Assembly (NCBI RefSeq): GCF_001423965.1 | Contig: NZ_LMPV01000001.1 | Coordinates: 261,908 to 325,907, forward strand | Length of the DNA: 64,000 bases | Source of the DNA: Exiguobacterium sp. Leaf196 | GTDB taxonomy: Bacteria; Bacillota; Bacilli; Exiguobacteriales; Exiguobacteriaceae | Direction of reading: 5' to 3' | Shown here: positions 42,739-51,186 of the stretch, one piece after another | How positions within the stretch are numbered: the stretch's first letter is position 1 | Layout: every line of letters begins with the position of its first letter | Made by a program: the position numbers and the translations under genes | The notes under the pieces: model-generated | Seen by the model: the letters and a program-made list of their open reading frames with translations, nothing else | Databases searched by the model: none | Told to the model about the DNA's origin: nothing

Positions 42739-43024
42739 GGAACTGTTCTTTCATACCGTAGAACGGCTCATGTGGCGGAGTACGATGTGTGAACGCGTTG
42801 GAGATGAGATTCGCGGAATGGACGTTAATCCGGGAGAGACGGCTGAGAAATGGCGTCTCGTCCGTGTGCAGGATCAACTACGCCTCAAGAAAGAACAAGG
42901 AGGTGAACTGACATACGCTCGCGATGTCAAACAATACACTGTGACAAGCACTGCCGAGATCCTCTCAATTCAGTTGAACGACAGCAAACGTTCCTTCCGA
43001 TGCGTCAAGACGGATTCATCTTGA
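42596..43024 (+). CDS. comGF: Minor competence pseudopilin ComGF
   Basis: A 142-residue protein with the prepilin-type site ESGMTLLEL and a hydrophobic helix (FVLWISPLLLLAILTL). Two Cys (STMCER, RCVK) are placed as in other ComGF proteins. AAGGAGCG precedes the ATG, within comGE. It overlaps comGG by 25 nt. Confidence 0.85.
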   Translation: MKRHVLRAESGMTLLELSFVLWISPLLLLAILTLTPLVRPPEVNRMNEELFFHTVERLMWRSTMCERVGDEIRGMDVNPGETAEKWRLVRVQDQLRLKKEQGGELTYARDVKQYTVTSTAEILSIQLNDSKRSFRCVKTDSS

Positions 43025-43293
43025 TTCAGACCTTACTGTTACTTCTGGGAATGGGAGTCGTGCTCTTAATCGCTTGTCAGCAAATTGACGAAGAAATGCG
43101 CCATCATCAGTTGGAACAAGAAGCACTACAACTCGAATCTCTCATCCGCGCGGCAAAAGCAGATTGTACGAAGGATGAGACCCTCCGCTATCCAATCGGA
43201 CAAGTCAGCTGTACAGTGACCGATAAAGGCTTTAAAATGGAAGCGAGATTAGATAATGGTCAAAGAATCGAGGCGGTCGTTACACATGAGTAA
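43000..43293 (+). CDS. comGG: Minor competence pseudopilin ComGG
   Basis: A 97-residue protein with an N-terminal Gly-Phe-Ile (DGFILIQ) before a hydrophobic helix and no Glu at position 5, as usual for ComGG. The soluble part carries two Cys (DCTK, SCTV). Assignment is by position at the end of the comG cluster and general layout. It starts inside comGF and overlaps aroK by 8 nt. Confidence 0.75.
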   Translation: MRQDGFILIQTLLLLLGMGVVLLIACQQIDEEMRHHQLEQEALQLESLIRAAKADCTKDETLRYPIGQVSCTVTDKGFKMEARLDNGQRIEAVVTHE

Positions 43294-43771
43294 GGTTTAT
43301 TTGATTGGCTTTATGGGAACTGGTAAATCAGCCGTCGGACATCGATTACGTGGACGATACACGGTCGACGAATTGGATGAACACTTCGAACAGAAACATG
43401 GACAAACGATTCCTTCTTTTTTTGCTGAGCATGGCGAAGCAGGGTTTCGTACACACGAGAGCGAATTGTTAAGGAACAGCAACGCGGAAGTAGTCGTCAC
43501 GGGTGGTGGAATCGTCGAACGAGAAGAGAACCGACTGTTCATGAAAAAGGCAGGGACAGTCATTTGGATTGATACGCCTTTTGATGTCATCTGGAAACGG
43601 ATTGCTTCTGACTCGAATCGTCCACTCGTGACAGAACGGGAACAGGTGAAGCATTTATTCGATCGTCGCTATTCTTTGTATGCTGGAGTTGCCACTGTTC
43701 GCATTGAAGGAACGACATCAATCGAAGGGTTGGTTCATGCGATTGAAACTGTATTGGAGGAAAAGTCATGA
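43286..43771 (+). CDS. aroK: Shikimate kinase
   Basis: A 161-residue P-loop kinase that phosphorylates shikimate in the aromatic amino-acid pathway. Walker A GFMGTGKSAVG starts near residue 8, DELDEHFEQ holds the substrate Asp, FR (GEAGFRTHE) and GGGIVE are the shikimate-binding motifs, and NRPLVT is the lid. ATG 43286 lies in the end of comGG with only a weak GAGGCGG upstream, so translation is probably coupled. Placement behind comG is seen in several Bacilli. AroQ of the same pathway is at 52 kb. Confidence 0.9.
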   Translation: MSKVYLIGFMGTGKSAVGHRLRGRYTVDELDEHFEQKHGQTIPSFFAEHGEAGFRTHESELLRNSNAEVVVTGGGIVEREENRLFMKKAGTVIWIDTPFDVIWKRIASDSNRPLVTEREQVKHLFDRRYSLYAGVATVRIEGTTSIEGLVHAIETVLEEKS

Positions 43772-44082
43772 TTTGGATTACGTTAGGTATTATTTTATTG
43801 TCCATCGTAGGACTTGTGTTGTTCGGATTCATTCTTTACAAAAAGAAGCTATCTCAGGATATTCAACAATTAAAGCAATTGATGGAGCGCTTTACGATTC
43901 GTCAGAAAACCTTGCAGACGAACATCGATCATACAACGCACCGAATCGATCAAATCAAAGGGAACATCAACCGGATCACCGAAGAAGGAAATCGTGTGAA
44001 GCAGGGAACAAGCCAATTGGTGACGGAAGGGCGACGACTTCAAGAAGAAATCAAGCGAACTGCCGGAATCAATCAATTTTGA
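43768..44082 (+). CDS. Small membrane-anchored coiled-coil protein
   Basis: I do not recognise this 104-residue protein. Residues 2-24 form one membrane helix and residues 27-98 a long, regular amphipathic helix without Pro and with heptad hydrophobics (QLKQLMERFTI, HRIDQIKGNINRI). It overlaps the aroK stop by 4 nt (ATGA) with GGAGG upstream, so it belongs to the comG-aroK transcription unit, and a terminator follows. It occupies the place of yqzE-like genes but does not clearly resemble YqzE. A structural or scaffold role is possible. Confidence 0.7.
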   Translation: MIWITLGIILLSIVGLVLFGFILYKKKLSQDIQQLKQLMERFTIRQKTLQTNIDHTTHRIDQIKGNINRITEEGNRVKQGTSQLVTEGRRLQEEIKRTAGINQF

Positions 44083-44114
44083 AATGGCTTTCATGGGAAG
44101 AATATGAAACAATA

Positions 44115-44148
44115 GGAGAGAAGGGACAGGGTCCTTTCTCTCTTTTTC
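44115..44148 (+). terminator. Intrinsic terminator of the comG-aroK unit
   Basis: GAGAGAAGGGAC (44116-44127) pairs with GTCCTTTCTCTC (44131-44142), then TTTTTC. Confidence 0.85.
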
Positions 44149-44266
44149 ATGTGTTCCTTTTTCCGAATAATACTAGATAATTATGATTTAAATTGGTAAG
44201 ATAAATTTGAAAATGGAACATTAATGAGAAGAGAGAGTGAAAACGTTCGTTAATAGGGGGATTTGT

Positions 44267-45349
44267 ATGAGTCAGACGACATTGAAAAGAACACCATTAT
44301 TCGAAACGGTTTCGAAAACCGGTAAGATGGTGGATTTTGCGGGATTTGAAATGCCAGTTTTGTTTTCCTCGATTAAAGAAGAACACGTTGCAGTAAGAGA
44401 GAACGTCGGCATGTTCGATGTCTCGCACATGGGTGAACTGTTCGTCAGCGGACCGGATGCTCTGACATTTTTACAAGCCACGTTATCAAATGATATTTCA
44501 AAGATTGCGGTGGGGCAAGCGCAATATAACGTCTTATGCCAAGAAGACGGTGGAACAGTGGATGATTTACTCGTCTATCGTTTAGCAGAAACGGATTATC
44601 TTCTCGTTGTCAATGCTTCGAACATTGAAAAAGACGAACAACATTTACGTCACTATCTAACAGGGGACGTCACGCTTGAGAATCAATCGGAACAATATGG
44701 TCAAATTGCTGTCCAAGGACCACAGGCGGAAGCAGTTCTTTCCGGCATGACACCACTTGTCTTATCAGAGATTGGGTTTTTTAAGTTCCAAAGGGGAACG
44801 GTTGCGGGAGTTGAAATGATCGTTTCACGCAGTGGGTACACAGGGGAAGATGGATTCGAACTTTACATGGCAGCTAGTGACGCATCTGCTGTCTGGCAAG
44901 CACTGCTTGAGCAAGGTGTCGTACCATGCGGGCTCGGGGCACGTGACACATTACGTTTTGAGGCATGTCTTCCGCTGTATGGACATGAATTATCAGCAAC
45001 GATTTCACCCATCGAAGCGGGAATGGGCTTTGCGGTCAAACCACAAGTCAAACCGTTCGTCGGTTCGGAAGTCTTGTTACAACAGAAAGAACAAGGAGCA
45101 CCGCGGCGCTTGATCGGTCTTGAATTACTCGATAAAGGGATTGCGCGTCAAGATGCACCGGTTTGGCATGACGGGGAAGTCGTTGGTGTGGTGACGACAG
45201 GTACGTTGCCGCCGACAGTCGGAAAAGCGATTGCTTGGGCACTCGTTCCTGCAGAAGTAGCGGAACAAGAACAATTTGAAGTAGAAGTACGCGGAAAACG
45301 TTTAGCAGCGAAACGAACAGCGACACCGTTTTATCGTCGCACGAAATAA
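44267..45349 (+). CDS. gcvT: Glycine cleavage system T protein (aminomethyltransferase)
   Basis: A 360-residue T protein that moves the methylene group from lipoyl-GcvH to tetrahydrofolate, releasing ammonia. Begins KRTPLFETVSKTGKMVDFAGFEMPV in part (e.g. MVDFAGFEMPV), with FDVSHMGEL near 55, SRSGYTGEDGFELY near 190 and GLGARDTLRFEACLPLYG near 225. AGGGGGAT precedes ATG 44267. It is followed by gcvPA and gcvPB; gcvH is elsewhere. The 120-bp leader is too short for the tandem glycine riboswitch found before gcvT in B. subtilis. Confidence 0.95.
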   Translation: MSQTTLKRTPLFETVSKTGKMVDFAGFEMPVLFSSIKEEHVAVRENVGMFDVSHMGELFVSGPDALTFLQATLSNDISKIAVGQAQYNVLCQEDGGTVDDLLVYRLAETDYLLVVNASNIEKDEQHLRHYLTGDVTLENQSEQYGQIAVQGPQAEAVLSGMTPLVLSEIGFFKFQRGTVAGVEMIVSRSGYTGEDGFELYMAASDASAVWQALLEQGVVPCGLGARDTLRFEACLPLYGHELSATISPIEAGMGFAVKPQVKPFVGSEVLLQQKEQGAPRRLIGLELLDKGIARQDAPVWHDGEVVGVVTTGTLPPTVGKAIAWALVPAEVAEQEQFEVEVRGKRLAAKRTATPFYRRTK

Positions 45350-45362
45350 GGGGGATATTTCT

Positions 45363-46709
45363 ATGGATTTTCGTTATTTACCAATGACAGCAGAAGATGA
45401 GCAGGCGATGTTACAGACGATCGGTGCAGCATCGATCGAAGATTTACTTGCTGATATCCCGGCATCCGTCCGTGATAACGGTACATTGGAAGAAGTCGGT
45501 GTGCCACTTCCGGAAACAGATTTGATTCGGACGCTATCGAAGCTTGCCGACCAAAACATGAATACGAAACAATATCCATCGTTCCTTGGCGCAGGCATCT
45601 ATGATCATTATGCACCTGCTGTCGTCAATCATATGTTATTACGCTCAGAGTTTTACACTGCCTATACACCATATCAGCCAGAGATTTCGCAAGGTGAGCT
45701 GCAAGCGATTTTTGAATTCCAATCGATGATTTGTGAATTGACAGGGATGGATGTCGCGAACTCGTCGATGTATGACGGTATCACGGCGTTAGCGGAAGCG
45801 GCCATGCTTGCTTGTGCCCATACGAAGAAAAAGACGATCGTTCTTTCAGATGGCGTTCACCCGGAAGCGCACGATGTCGTTCGGACGTATGCGAACGGTC
45901 CAGGACTAAACGTCGAGACGTTGGCGCTTGAGCAAGGTGTCACACGGATCGATCAACTCGATGCCATCGAAGACGTCGCCTGTGTCATCGTGCAGTATCC
46001 GAACTTCTACGGTCGTGTCGAAGAACTACAAGCATTGGCCGATGCGACTCATGCTCGTGGTGCGCTGTTCATCGTCTCTGCGAATCCACTGGCACTCGGT
46101 ATCTTAGAAGCGCCAGGTAAACTTGGCGCTGACATTACGATCGGAGATTGCCAACCGTTCGGAATTCCACAAAGCTTTGGTGGACCGACATGTGGTTATT
46201 TCACGACGACAAAAGCGTTGATGCGTAAGATTCCGGGACGTCTCGTTGGACAGACCGTCGATGAGAATGGGAAACGCGGTTTCGTTCTGACGTTACAAGC
46301 ACGTGAACAACACATTCGCCGTGACAAGGCGACATCTAACATCTGTTCGAACCAAGCGTTGAATGCACTCGCTGCTTCGATCGCGATGAGTGCACTCGGA
46401 AAACGGGGTATCCGGGAACTCGCGACACGTAACTTGCAAACGGCACATGCATTAAAACAAAAGCTGAAACAGGCTGGCTTTACGATCGTTGACGATGGAC
46501 CGAGCTTCAATGAATTCGTCGTTACGCTACCAATCGACGCGACACGTGCGAGTCAACAATTGCTCGATCACGGAATCATCGGCGGTTTACCGTTAGGATC
46601 GTATGACGCAGCGCGTCAAAATGAAATGCTTGTTTGTGCAACGGAATTACGGACGAATGAAGAGTTGGATCAATTCGTGACAGCGTTAGGGGGACTCACA
46701 CATGAATGA
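45363..46709 (+). CDS. gcvPA: Glycine dehydrogenase (decarboxylating) subunit 1
   Basis: A 448-residue N-terminal half of the split P protein. Sequence [14 protein letters not shown] opens the protein, [13 protein letters not shown] is near 80, and [17 protein letters not shown] near 103; these are typical of GcvPA. It shapes the active site together with GcvPB and decarboxylates glycine. AAGGGGGAT precedes the ATG. It overlaps gcvPB by 8 nt. Confidence 0.95.
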   Translation: MDFRYLPMTAEDEQAMLQTIGAASIEDLLADIPASVRDNGTLEEVGVPLPETDLIRTLSKLADQNMNTKQYPSFLGAGIYDHYAPAVVNHMLLRSEFYTAYTPYQPEISQGELQAIFEFQSMICELTGMDVANSSMYDGITALAEAAMLACAHTKKKTIVLSDGVHPEAHDVVRTYANGPGLNVETLALEQGVTRIDQLDAIEDVACVIVQYPNFYGRVEELQALADATHARGALFIVSANPLALGILEAPGKLGADITIGDCQPFGIPQSFGGPTCGYFTTTKALMRKIPGRLVGQTVDENGKRGFVLTLQAREQHIRRDKATSNICSNQALNALAASIAMSALGKRGIRELATRNLQTAHALKQKLKQAGFTIVDDGPSFNEFVVTLPIDATRASQQLLDHGIIGGLPLGSYDAARQNEMLVCATELRTNEELDQFVTALGGLTHE

Positions 46710-48171
46710 GCAAACATTGATCTTTGAAATTTCTAAACCGGGTCGTATCGCCTATAGCTTACCGTTACCGACTGTCGATGAGGTGGCAGTAGAAGAATTG
46801 TTACCGACCTCGATGTTACGGAAGGAAGACGTGGCGCTACCGGAAGTATCTGAACTGGATCTCGTCCGTCACTACACGGCACTCTCGAACCGTAACCATG
46901 GTGTGGATTCTGGATTCTATCCACTCGGGTCATGTACAATGAAATACAATCCGAAAATCAATGAAGATATGGCACGCCTCCCTGGGTTTGCACACATTCA
47001 CCCGCTTCAACCAGTCGAAAGTGTTCAAGGGGCACTCGGTTTGATGTATGATCTGCAAGAAAAACTCGCGGTCATCACAGGAATGGATGAAGTGACGCTC
47101 CAGCCGGCGGCGGGAGCACACGGTGAGTGGACAGGCTTGATGTTGATTAAGGCCTACCACCATGCACGTGGTGACTTTAAACGGACGAAAGTCCTCGTAC
47201 CGGACTCGGCACACGGAACGAACCCGGCATCGGCATCAGTCGCTGGATTTGATACCGTGACGGTCTTATCGGATGAACGTGGTCTCGTTGATCTAGCAGA
47301 CTTAAAGAAAAAAGTCGGTGACGATACAGCGGCACTCATGTTGACGAATCCCAACACGCTCGGTTTGTTTGAGTCGGATATCGTCGAAATCGCACAAGCG
47401 GTTCATGAAGCAGGCGGAAAACTGTACTATGATGGTGCGAACTCGAATGCGATCATGGGCATTGCTCGTCCAGGGGACATGGGCTTTGATGTCGTCCACT
47501 TGAACTTGCATAAGACGTTCACAGGACCGCACGGTGGCGGCGGACCAGGATCGGGTCCAGTAGGGGTCAAACAAGATTTGATTCCGTATTTACCGAAACC
47601 AATCGTCCGCAAAGAAGAAGAGCGTTATGTCCTCGACTACGATCGCCCGGAAGCGATCGGTCGCGTCAAACCATTCTACGGTAACTTCGGCATCAACGTT
47701 CGTGCCTATAGCTATATTCGGACGATGGGTGGGGCAGGTCTCGCTCGCGTCTCGAAAGAAGCGGTCTTGAATGCGAACTATATGTTGGCTCGTCTCAAAG
47801 GTGCGTATGACGCGCCATACGACGTCTATTGCAAGCACGAATTCGTCTTGTCGGGTAAACGTCAAAAAGCATTAGGTGTCCGGACGCTTGATATCGCTAA
47901 ACGTCTGCTTGACTTTGGATACCATCCACCAACGATCTACTTCCCGTTGAACGTCGAGGAGTGTATCATGATCGAACCGACGGAAACGGAATCGAAAGAA
48001 ACACTCGACGCCTTCTGTGATGCGATGCTCCAGATTGCAAAAGAGGTCGAAGAGACACCGGATGTCGTCTTGAACGCCCCACACACGACGATCGTTAAAC
48101 GGATGGATGAGACACTTGCTGCTCGCAAGCCCGTCTTACGCTATGAACCAAAACAAGAAGTACATGTATAA
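46702..48171 (+). CDS. gcvPB: Glycine dehydrogenase (decarboxylating) subunit 2
   Basis: A 489-residue C-terminal half of the P protein that binds PLP. The lysine that anchors PLP is in [20 protein letters not shown] (near residue 273). [15 protein letters not shown] is near 71. AGGGGGACTC in the end of gcvPA is the ribosome binding site. Last gene of the gcvT-PA-PB operon. Confidence 0.95.
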   Translation: MNEQTLIFEISKPGRIAYSLPLPTVDEVAVEELLPTSMLRKEDVALPEVSELDLVRHYTALSNRNHGVDSGFYPLGSCTMKYNPKINEDMARLPGFAHIHPLQPVESVQGALGLMYDLQEKLAVITGMDEVTLQPAAGAHGEWTGLMLIKAYHHARGDFKRTKVLVPDSAHGTNPASASVAGFDTVTVLSDERGLVDLADLKKKVGDDTAALMLTNPNTLGLFESDIVEIAQAVHEAGGKLYYDGANSNAIMGIARPGDMGFDVVHLNLHKTFTGPHGGGGPGSGPVGVKQDLIPYLPKPIVRKEEERYVLDYDRPEAIGRVKPFYGNFGINVRAYSYIRTMGGAGLARVSKEAVLNANYMLARLKGAYDAPYDVYCKHEFVLSGKRQKALGVRTLDIAKRLLDFGYHPPTIYFPLNVEECIMIEPTETESKETLDAFCDAMLQIAKEVEETPDVVLNAPHTTIVKRMDETLAARKPVLRYEPKQEVHV

Positions 48172-48183
48172 GCAAGAACCATA

Positions 48184-48221
48184 AAAAAAGGATCTCTCCT
48201 TCCGGAGGGATCCTTTTTTTG
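48184..48221. terminator. Terminator between gcvPB and the rhodanese gene
   Basis: AAAAAGGATCTCTCC and GGAGGGATCCTTTTTTT form a stem with A and T runs on both sides, usable in both directions. Confidence 0.9.
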
Positions 48222-48235
48222 CGATGAACGAAACA

Positions 48236-48616
48236 TCAGCTCCGTTTGATTTTTCCTGACCACTGCTTGAATCCGCCTTTTAATTGATACAGATTCGTAT
48301 AGCCTGCTTTTTTCAAAACTTTTGCAGCCTGTGAAGAACGCATGCTACCTTGGCAGTACAAGTAAATCGGCATATCTTTCCGTAATTCCTTCGAGCGCAT
48401 CTTCATTTGGCTGACCGGGATATTACGAGCACCAACGATGTGTCCACCTTTGAATTCCTGTGTCTCGCGGACATCGACGATTTGTGCTTTGCGATAGTTC
48501 GCACGGAATTCTTCCTGTGACAATTTCGTGATACCTTTGACCGGCATGAAACGCCAAGCGATGTAGGCGATCAGCGCGACCCATAATACGATCGTAACGA
48601 TAGTTCCAGTTTCCAT
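48236..48616 (-). CDS. yqhL: Membrane-anchored rhodanese-like protein (YqhL)
   Basis: A 126-residue protein with one N-terminal membrane helix (residues 4-23) and a single rhodanese domain. The active-site Cys is in YLYCQGSMRSSQAA, and VDVRETQEFKGGHI is the entry motif. It probably handles persulfide sulfur at the cytoplasmic face. The start at 48616 follows AAGGGGTTGG; the longer frame to 48685 is without support. Between gcvPB and lipM as in Bacillus. Confidence 0.88.
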   Translation of the reverse strand: METGTIVTIVLWVALIAYIAWRFMPVKGITKLSQEEFRANYRKAQIVDVRETQEFKGGHIVGARNIPVSQMKMRSKELRKDMPIYLYCQGSMRSSQAAKVLKKAGYTNLYQLKGGFKQWSGKIKRS

Positions 48617-48754
48617 ATTCGACTTCCAACCCCTTCGTTCGTTTAACCTCTGTTTCATTATAGTCAACGAAATCGATTTCGGCAATCGACTCGTGATTGC
48701 GCGACCGAGAAAGGGTTTGATACACTAATACGGAAACGTTTTGGGGGTGCTGAA

Positions 48755-49585
48755 GTGAACAGAGAGTGGCAAGTATTGACGACGCCGGCAATGGAGCCGG
48801 CAATGAACATGGCAATCGATGAAGCATTAATTCAGTTCGTCGGGCGGGGGGAGATCGCACCGACGCTTCGTTTTTACTCATGGGAACCACGTGGATTAAG
48901 TATTGGTCATTTCCAACGAGCAACCCGTGATATCGATCGAAAGCGGATCGCGGAGCTCGGCATTCCGATCGTGCGTCGGATGACAGGAGGGCGAGCTGTC
49001 TTGCATGCAGACGAGTTGACATACAGTATCGTCATCCCTGAAGATACGGAAGGGTTACCACGCACGGTCATCGAAAGTTACCGAATGTTGACGGAAGGGA
49101 TTCGCAAGGGATACCATCACCTCGGCATTCCAGTCGAATTTTCAGTTCCATTGACGGAAGAGGAAAAAGAAGAATTACGGAAGCCAAAATCGGCTGTCTG
49201 TTTTGATGCAGCATCGTATTATGAACTCGCTGTCGGTAAACGAAAAGTCGCCGGAAGTGCACAAGTCCGTCATCAAGGCGTCGTCTTACAGCATGGTTCT
49301 GTTCCACTCTCTGTTGATGAAGGCGAACTGTTTGATTGCTTCTTGTACGATGATGAGTCGACGCGCGAGCGGATGAAGGCTCGTTTTTCAGGAAAGGCTG
49401 TCGCTCTGAACGAGTTAGCAGGTCGCGCTGTAGCATTTGACGAAGTAAGAGGAGCGTTCACGAAAGGGTTTGAAGAAGCACTTGATTTGTCATTCGTTCC
49501 GTTGACATTCACTAGTGAGCAGTGGCAGGAGATTGAGCGTCTTGCCGAGAAATACCGTAGTGATGAGTGGAACTGGAAACGCTAA
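48755..49585 (+). CDS. lipM: Octanoyl-[acyl-carrier protein]:protein N-octanoyltransferase LipM
   Basis: A 276-residue enzyme of lipoate biosynthesis that transfers octanoyl from ACP to GcvH. The BPL/LplA/LipB fold shows RRMTGGRAVLH near 75, catalytic Cys in SAVCFDAASYYEL near 150 and the lysine in KRKVAGSAQVR near 168. It starts with GTG at 48755 behind GGGGGTG. Its product modifies GcvH, the partner of the neighbouring gcv operon. Confidence 0.92.
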   Translation: MNREWQVLTTPAMEPAMNMAIDEALIQFVGRGEIAPTLRFYSWEPRGLSIGHFQRATRDIDRKRIAELGIPIVRRMTGGRAVLHADELTYSIVIPEDTEGLPRTVIESYRMLTEGIRKGYHHLGIPVEFSVPLTEEEKEELRKPKSAVCFDAASYYELAVGKRKVAGSAQVRHQGVVLQHGSVPLSVDEGELFDCFLYDDESTRERMKARFSGKAVALNELAGRAVAFDEVRGAFTKGFEEALDLSFVPLTFTSEQWQEIERLAEKYRSDEWNWKR

Positions 49586-49609
49586 TGAATGAAATGGGAA
49601 GGTGATGTC

Positions 49610-50032
49610 GTGCCAACTCCGAGTATGGAAGATTATTTGGAACAAATTTATAAGTTGATTGAAGATAAGGGATATGCCCGTGTATCGGATATTGCGGAGT
49701 CATTAGGTGTACATCCTTCGTCTGTGACGAAGATGGTACAAAAGCTCGACCGCGAGACCTATCTCGTTTATGAAAAATATCGGGGGCTCATGTTGACGCC
49801 TAAAGGACGTAAGATTGGGAAACGTCTTGTAGAACGACATGCATTGCTTGAAGATTTTCTTCGTCTTGTTGGTGTGGATGAGGAATTGATTTACAAGGAT
49901 GTCGAAGGAATCGAACACCATATTAGCATCGAAGCATTGGATAAAATCAATGGGATGATTCAGTTCTTTGCGGAACGTCCTGGTCTGAAAGAAGAGTTAC
50001 ATCGCTATCAACAAGCCCATCCAGAGGATTGA
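49610..50032 (+). CDS. mntR: Manganese transport regulator MntR
   Basis: A 140-residue DtxR-family repressor sensing Mn(II). The GTG start at 49610 follows GGAAGGTGAT and gives [14 protein letters not shown] with metal ligands Asp8 and Glu11; HALLEDF and EGIEHHIS supply the other ligands (His77, Glu99, Glu102, His103 by family numbering). The winged helix is [19 protein letters not shown]. In-frame ATG 49589 is less well placed. No Mn transporter gene is adjacent. Confidence 0.93.
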   Translation: MPTPSMEDYLEQIYKLIEDKGYARVSDIAESLGVHPSSVTKMVQKLDRETYLVYEKYRGLMLTPKGRKIGKRLVERHALLEDFLRLVGVDEELIYKDVEGIEHHISIEALDKINGMIQFFAERPGLKEELHRYQQAHPED

Positions 50033-50046
50033 GGCTTGTTTTTTTA
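50010..50046 (+). terminator. Intrinsic terminator overlapping the end of mntR
   Basis: AACAAGCC (50010-50017) pairs with GGCTTGTT (50033-50040) across the stop codon, followed by TTTTT. Confidence 0.75.
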
Positions 50047-50125
50047 TATAATTTCTTATTAGATACACTTAAACACGAACAATCCATTATAATTTAATGG
50101 TAAAGTACGCATTATGAGGTAGATA

Positions 50126-50134
50126 TGCTATACT
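50126..50134 (+). promoter_or_regulatory. Extended -10 promoter before hpt
   Basis: TGCTATACT (50126-50134) is an extended -10 element; no good -35 is visible. A start near 50141 would place the ATG at 50145 almost at the 5' end. Confidence 0.5.
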
Positions 50135-50180
50135 GATCCTGAAAATGGACGAAGGGGGTGACGGGTGTTCGCACCTTGTC

Positions 50181-50708
50181 ATGGAAATCACGATTAAAGA
50201 AAAGTTAGTGTCGGAATCACAACTGAAAGAAAAAGTTCGTGAGTTAGCACAGCAGATCGAAGCAGATGCGGCAGGACGTCAAATCGTTCTCGTCGTCGTA
50301 TTGAAAGGATCGATGGTTTTTGCTGCGGATTTGATGCGCGAAATCAAAGGAAGCGTCCAAATTGATACGGTTGCGTGCTCTTCTTATGGTACAAAGACCG
50401 TTTCTTCAGGTCGTGTTCAATTGAAGAAGGACCTCGATCTCGATGTTCAAGGAAAATATGTCGTCGTCATCGAAGATATCATTGATACAGGACGGACGCT
50501 TCATTTCCTATGTGATCATATGAAATTGCATCAGCCAGGCGTCCTGAAGGTGTGTACGTTACTTGATAAACCGGCACGTCGTGAAGTAGAACTCGATGCG
50601 GACTATGTCGGGTTCGAGATTCCGGATTACTTTGTTGTCGGGTACGGGATTGATTGTGCTGAAGAATACCGCAATCTTCCTTACATCGGTTGGGTCGAAA
50701 CGGAGTGA
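50181..50708 (+). CDS. hpt: Hypoxanthine phosphoribosyltransferase
   Basis: A 175-residue purine-salvage enzyme converting hypoxanthine or guanine plus PRPP to IMP or GMP. The PRPP loop VVIEDIIDTGRTL is near residue 97, the flexible loop SSYGTKTVSSG near 66, and FVVGYGID near 150. ATG 50181 matches the usual N-terminus (MEITIKEKLVSE), but the nearest Shine-Dalgarno, AAGGGGGTGAC (50152-50162), is 18 nt away; ATG 50145 is in frame but lies before it. In B. subtilis hprT is elsewhere (tilS-ftsH), so this may be a relocated gene or a paralogue. Confidence 0.9.
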   Translation: MEITIKEKLVSESQLKEKVRELAQQIEADAAGRQIVLVVVLKGSMVFAADLMREIKGSVQIDTVACSSYGTKTVSSGRVQLKKDLDLDVQGKYVVVIEDIIDTGRTLHFLCDHMKLHQPGVLKVCTLLDKPARREVELDADYVGFEIPDYFVVGYGIDCAEEYRNLPYIGWVETE

Positions 50709-50745
50709 AAAATAAGGAGGTTCGTCATAGGCGACGAACCTCCTT
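50707..50745 (-). terminator. Intrinsic terminator of yqhP
   Basis: AAGGAGGTTCGTC (50714-50726) and GACGAACCTCCTT (50733-50745); the minus-strand tail is ATTTTTC. On the plus strand the tail is poor, so termination of hpt here is less certain. Confidence 0.78.
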
Positions 50746-50764
50746 AATTAATATGCTTTCAACA

Positions 50765-51166
50765 TTAAAAAGCACGTTTTTTCTTTTTGCCTTTTTTTCC
50801 TTCAATGACCGTCAGATGAGGCGCTTTCGAACGATCACGTAACGGTCTGACTTTATTCGATGCAGGTGCTTTCGAAGACTTGACTGGTTTTTTCTTGAAG
50901 TCTGTCCGGCGAACAGAATTCGAAGGACCATGCATTTTTTTGGATTGAGCGACCGATTTACGGTACTGTGCGTTCGTACCGTTTCCGACGCTTCGATTAC
51001 GAGTCAGGAACTTAAAGAGTAAGAAGATAATCCCGGCAGTAATGCCGAAGAACAGCAATTGTGAAAACAGACTACTTGGATTATTGACGAGTTTATATCC
51101 AAAGCCGACAAAAGCGAACAGTAACACGACGAGTGCGAATGTAGAACCAATGCGTTGTCTGATCAT
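50765..51166 (-). CDS. yqhP: SA1362/YqhP-type membrane protein
   Basis: A 133-residue protein with two membrane helices (residues 8-25 and 35-54) and a strongly basic tail (residues 55-133, ending GKKGKKKKRAF). The layout and position next to yqhQ match YqhP of Bacillus. Function is unknown; the tail may contact nucleic acid or the membrane. AGGGGTGAT precedes the ATG. Confidence 0.78.
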   Translation of the reverse strand: MIRQRIGSTFALVVLLFAFVGFGYKLVNNPSSLFSQLLFFGITAGIIFLLFKFLTRNRSVGNGTNAQYRKSVAQSKKMHGPSNSVRRTDFKKKPVKSSKAPASNKVRPLRDRSKAPHLTVIEGKKGKKKKRAF

Positions 51167-51186
51167 AATATCACCCCTGTTATCGA

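Noticed and set aside
42379-43024. Frameshift joining comGE and comGF into one gene
   Set aside because: Each frame has its own ribosome binding site, prepilin motif and normal length, so two overlapping genes fit better.
44236-44252. Catabolite-responsive element before gcvT (TGAAAACGTTCG)
   Set aside because: The right arm lacks the conserved C/A positions of cre; one half-match only.
45048-45326. Minus-strand ORF of 92 codons opposite gcvT
   Set aside because: Antisense shadow of a strongly coding gene with no start signal.
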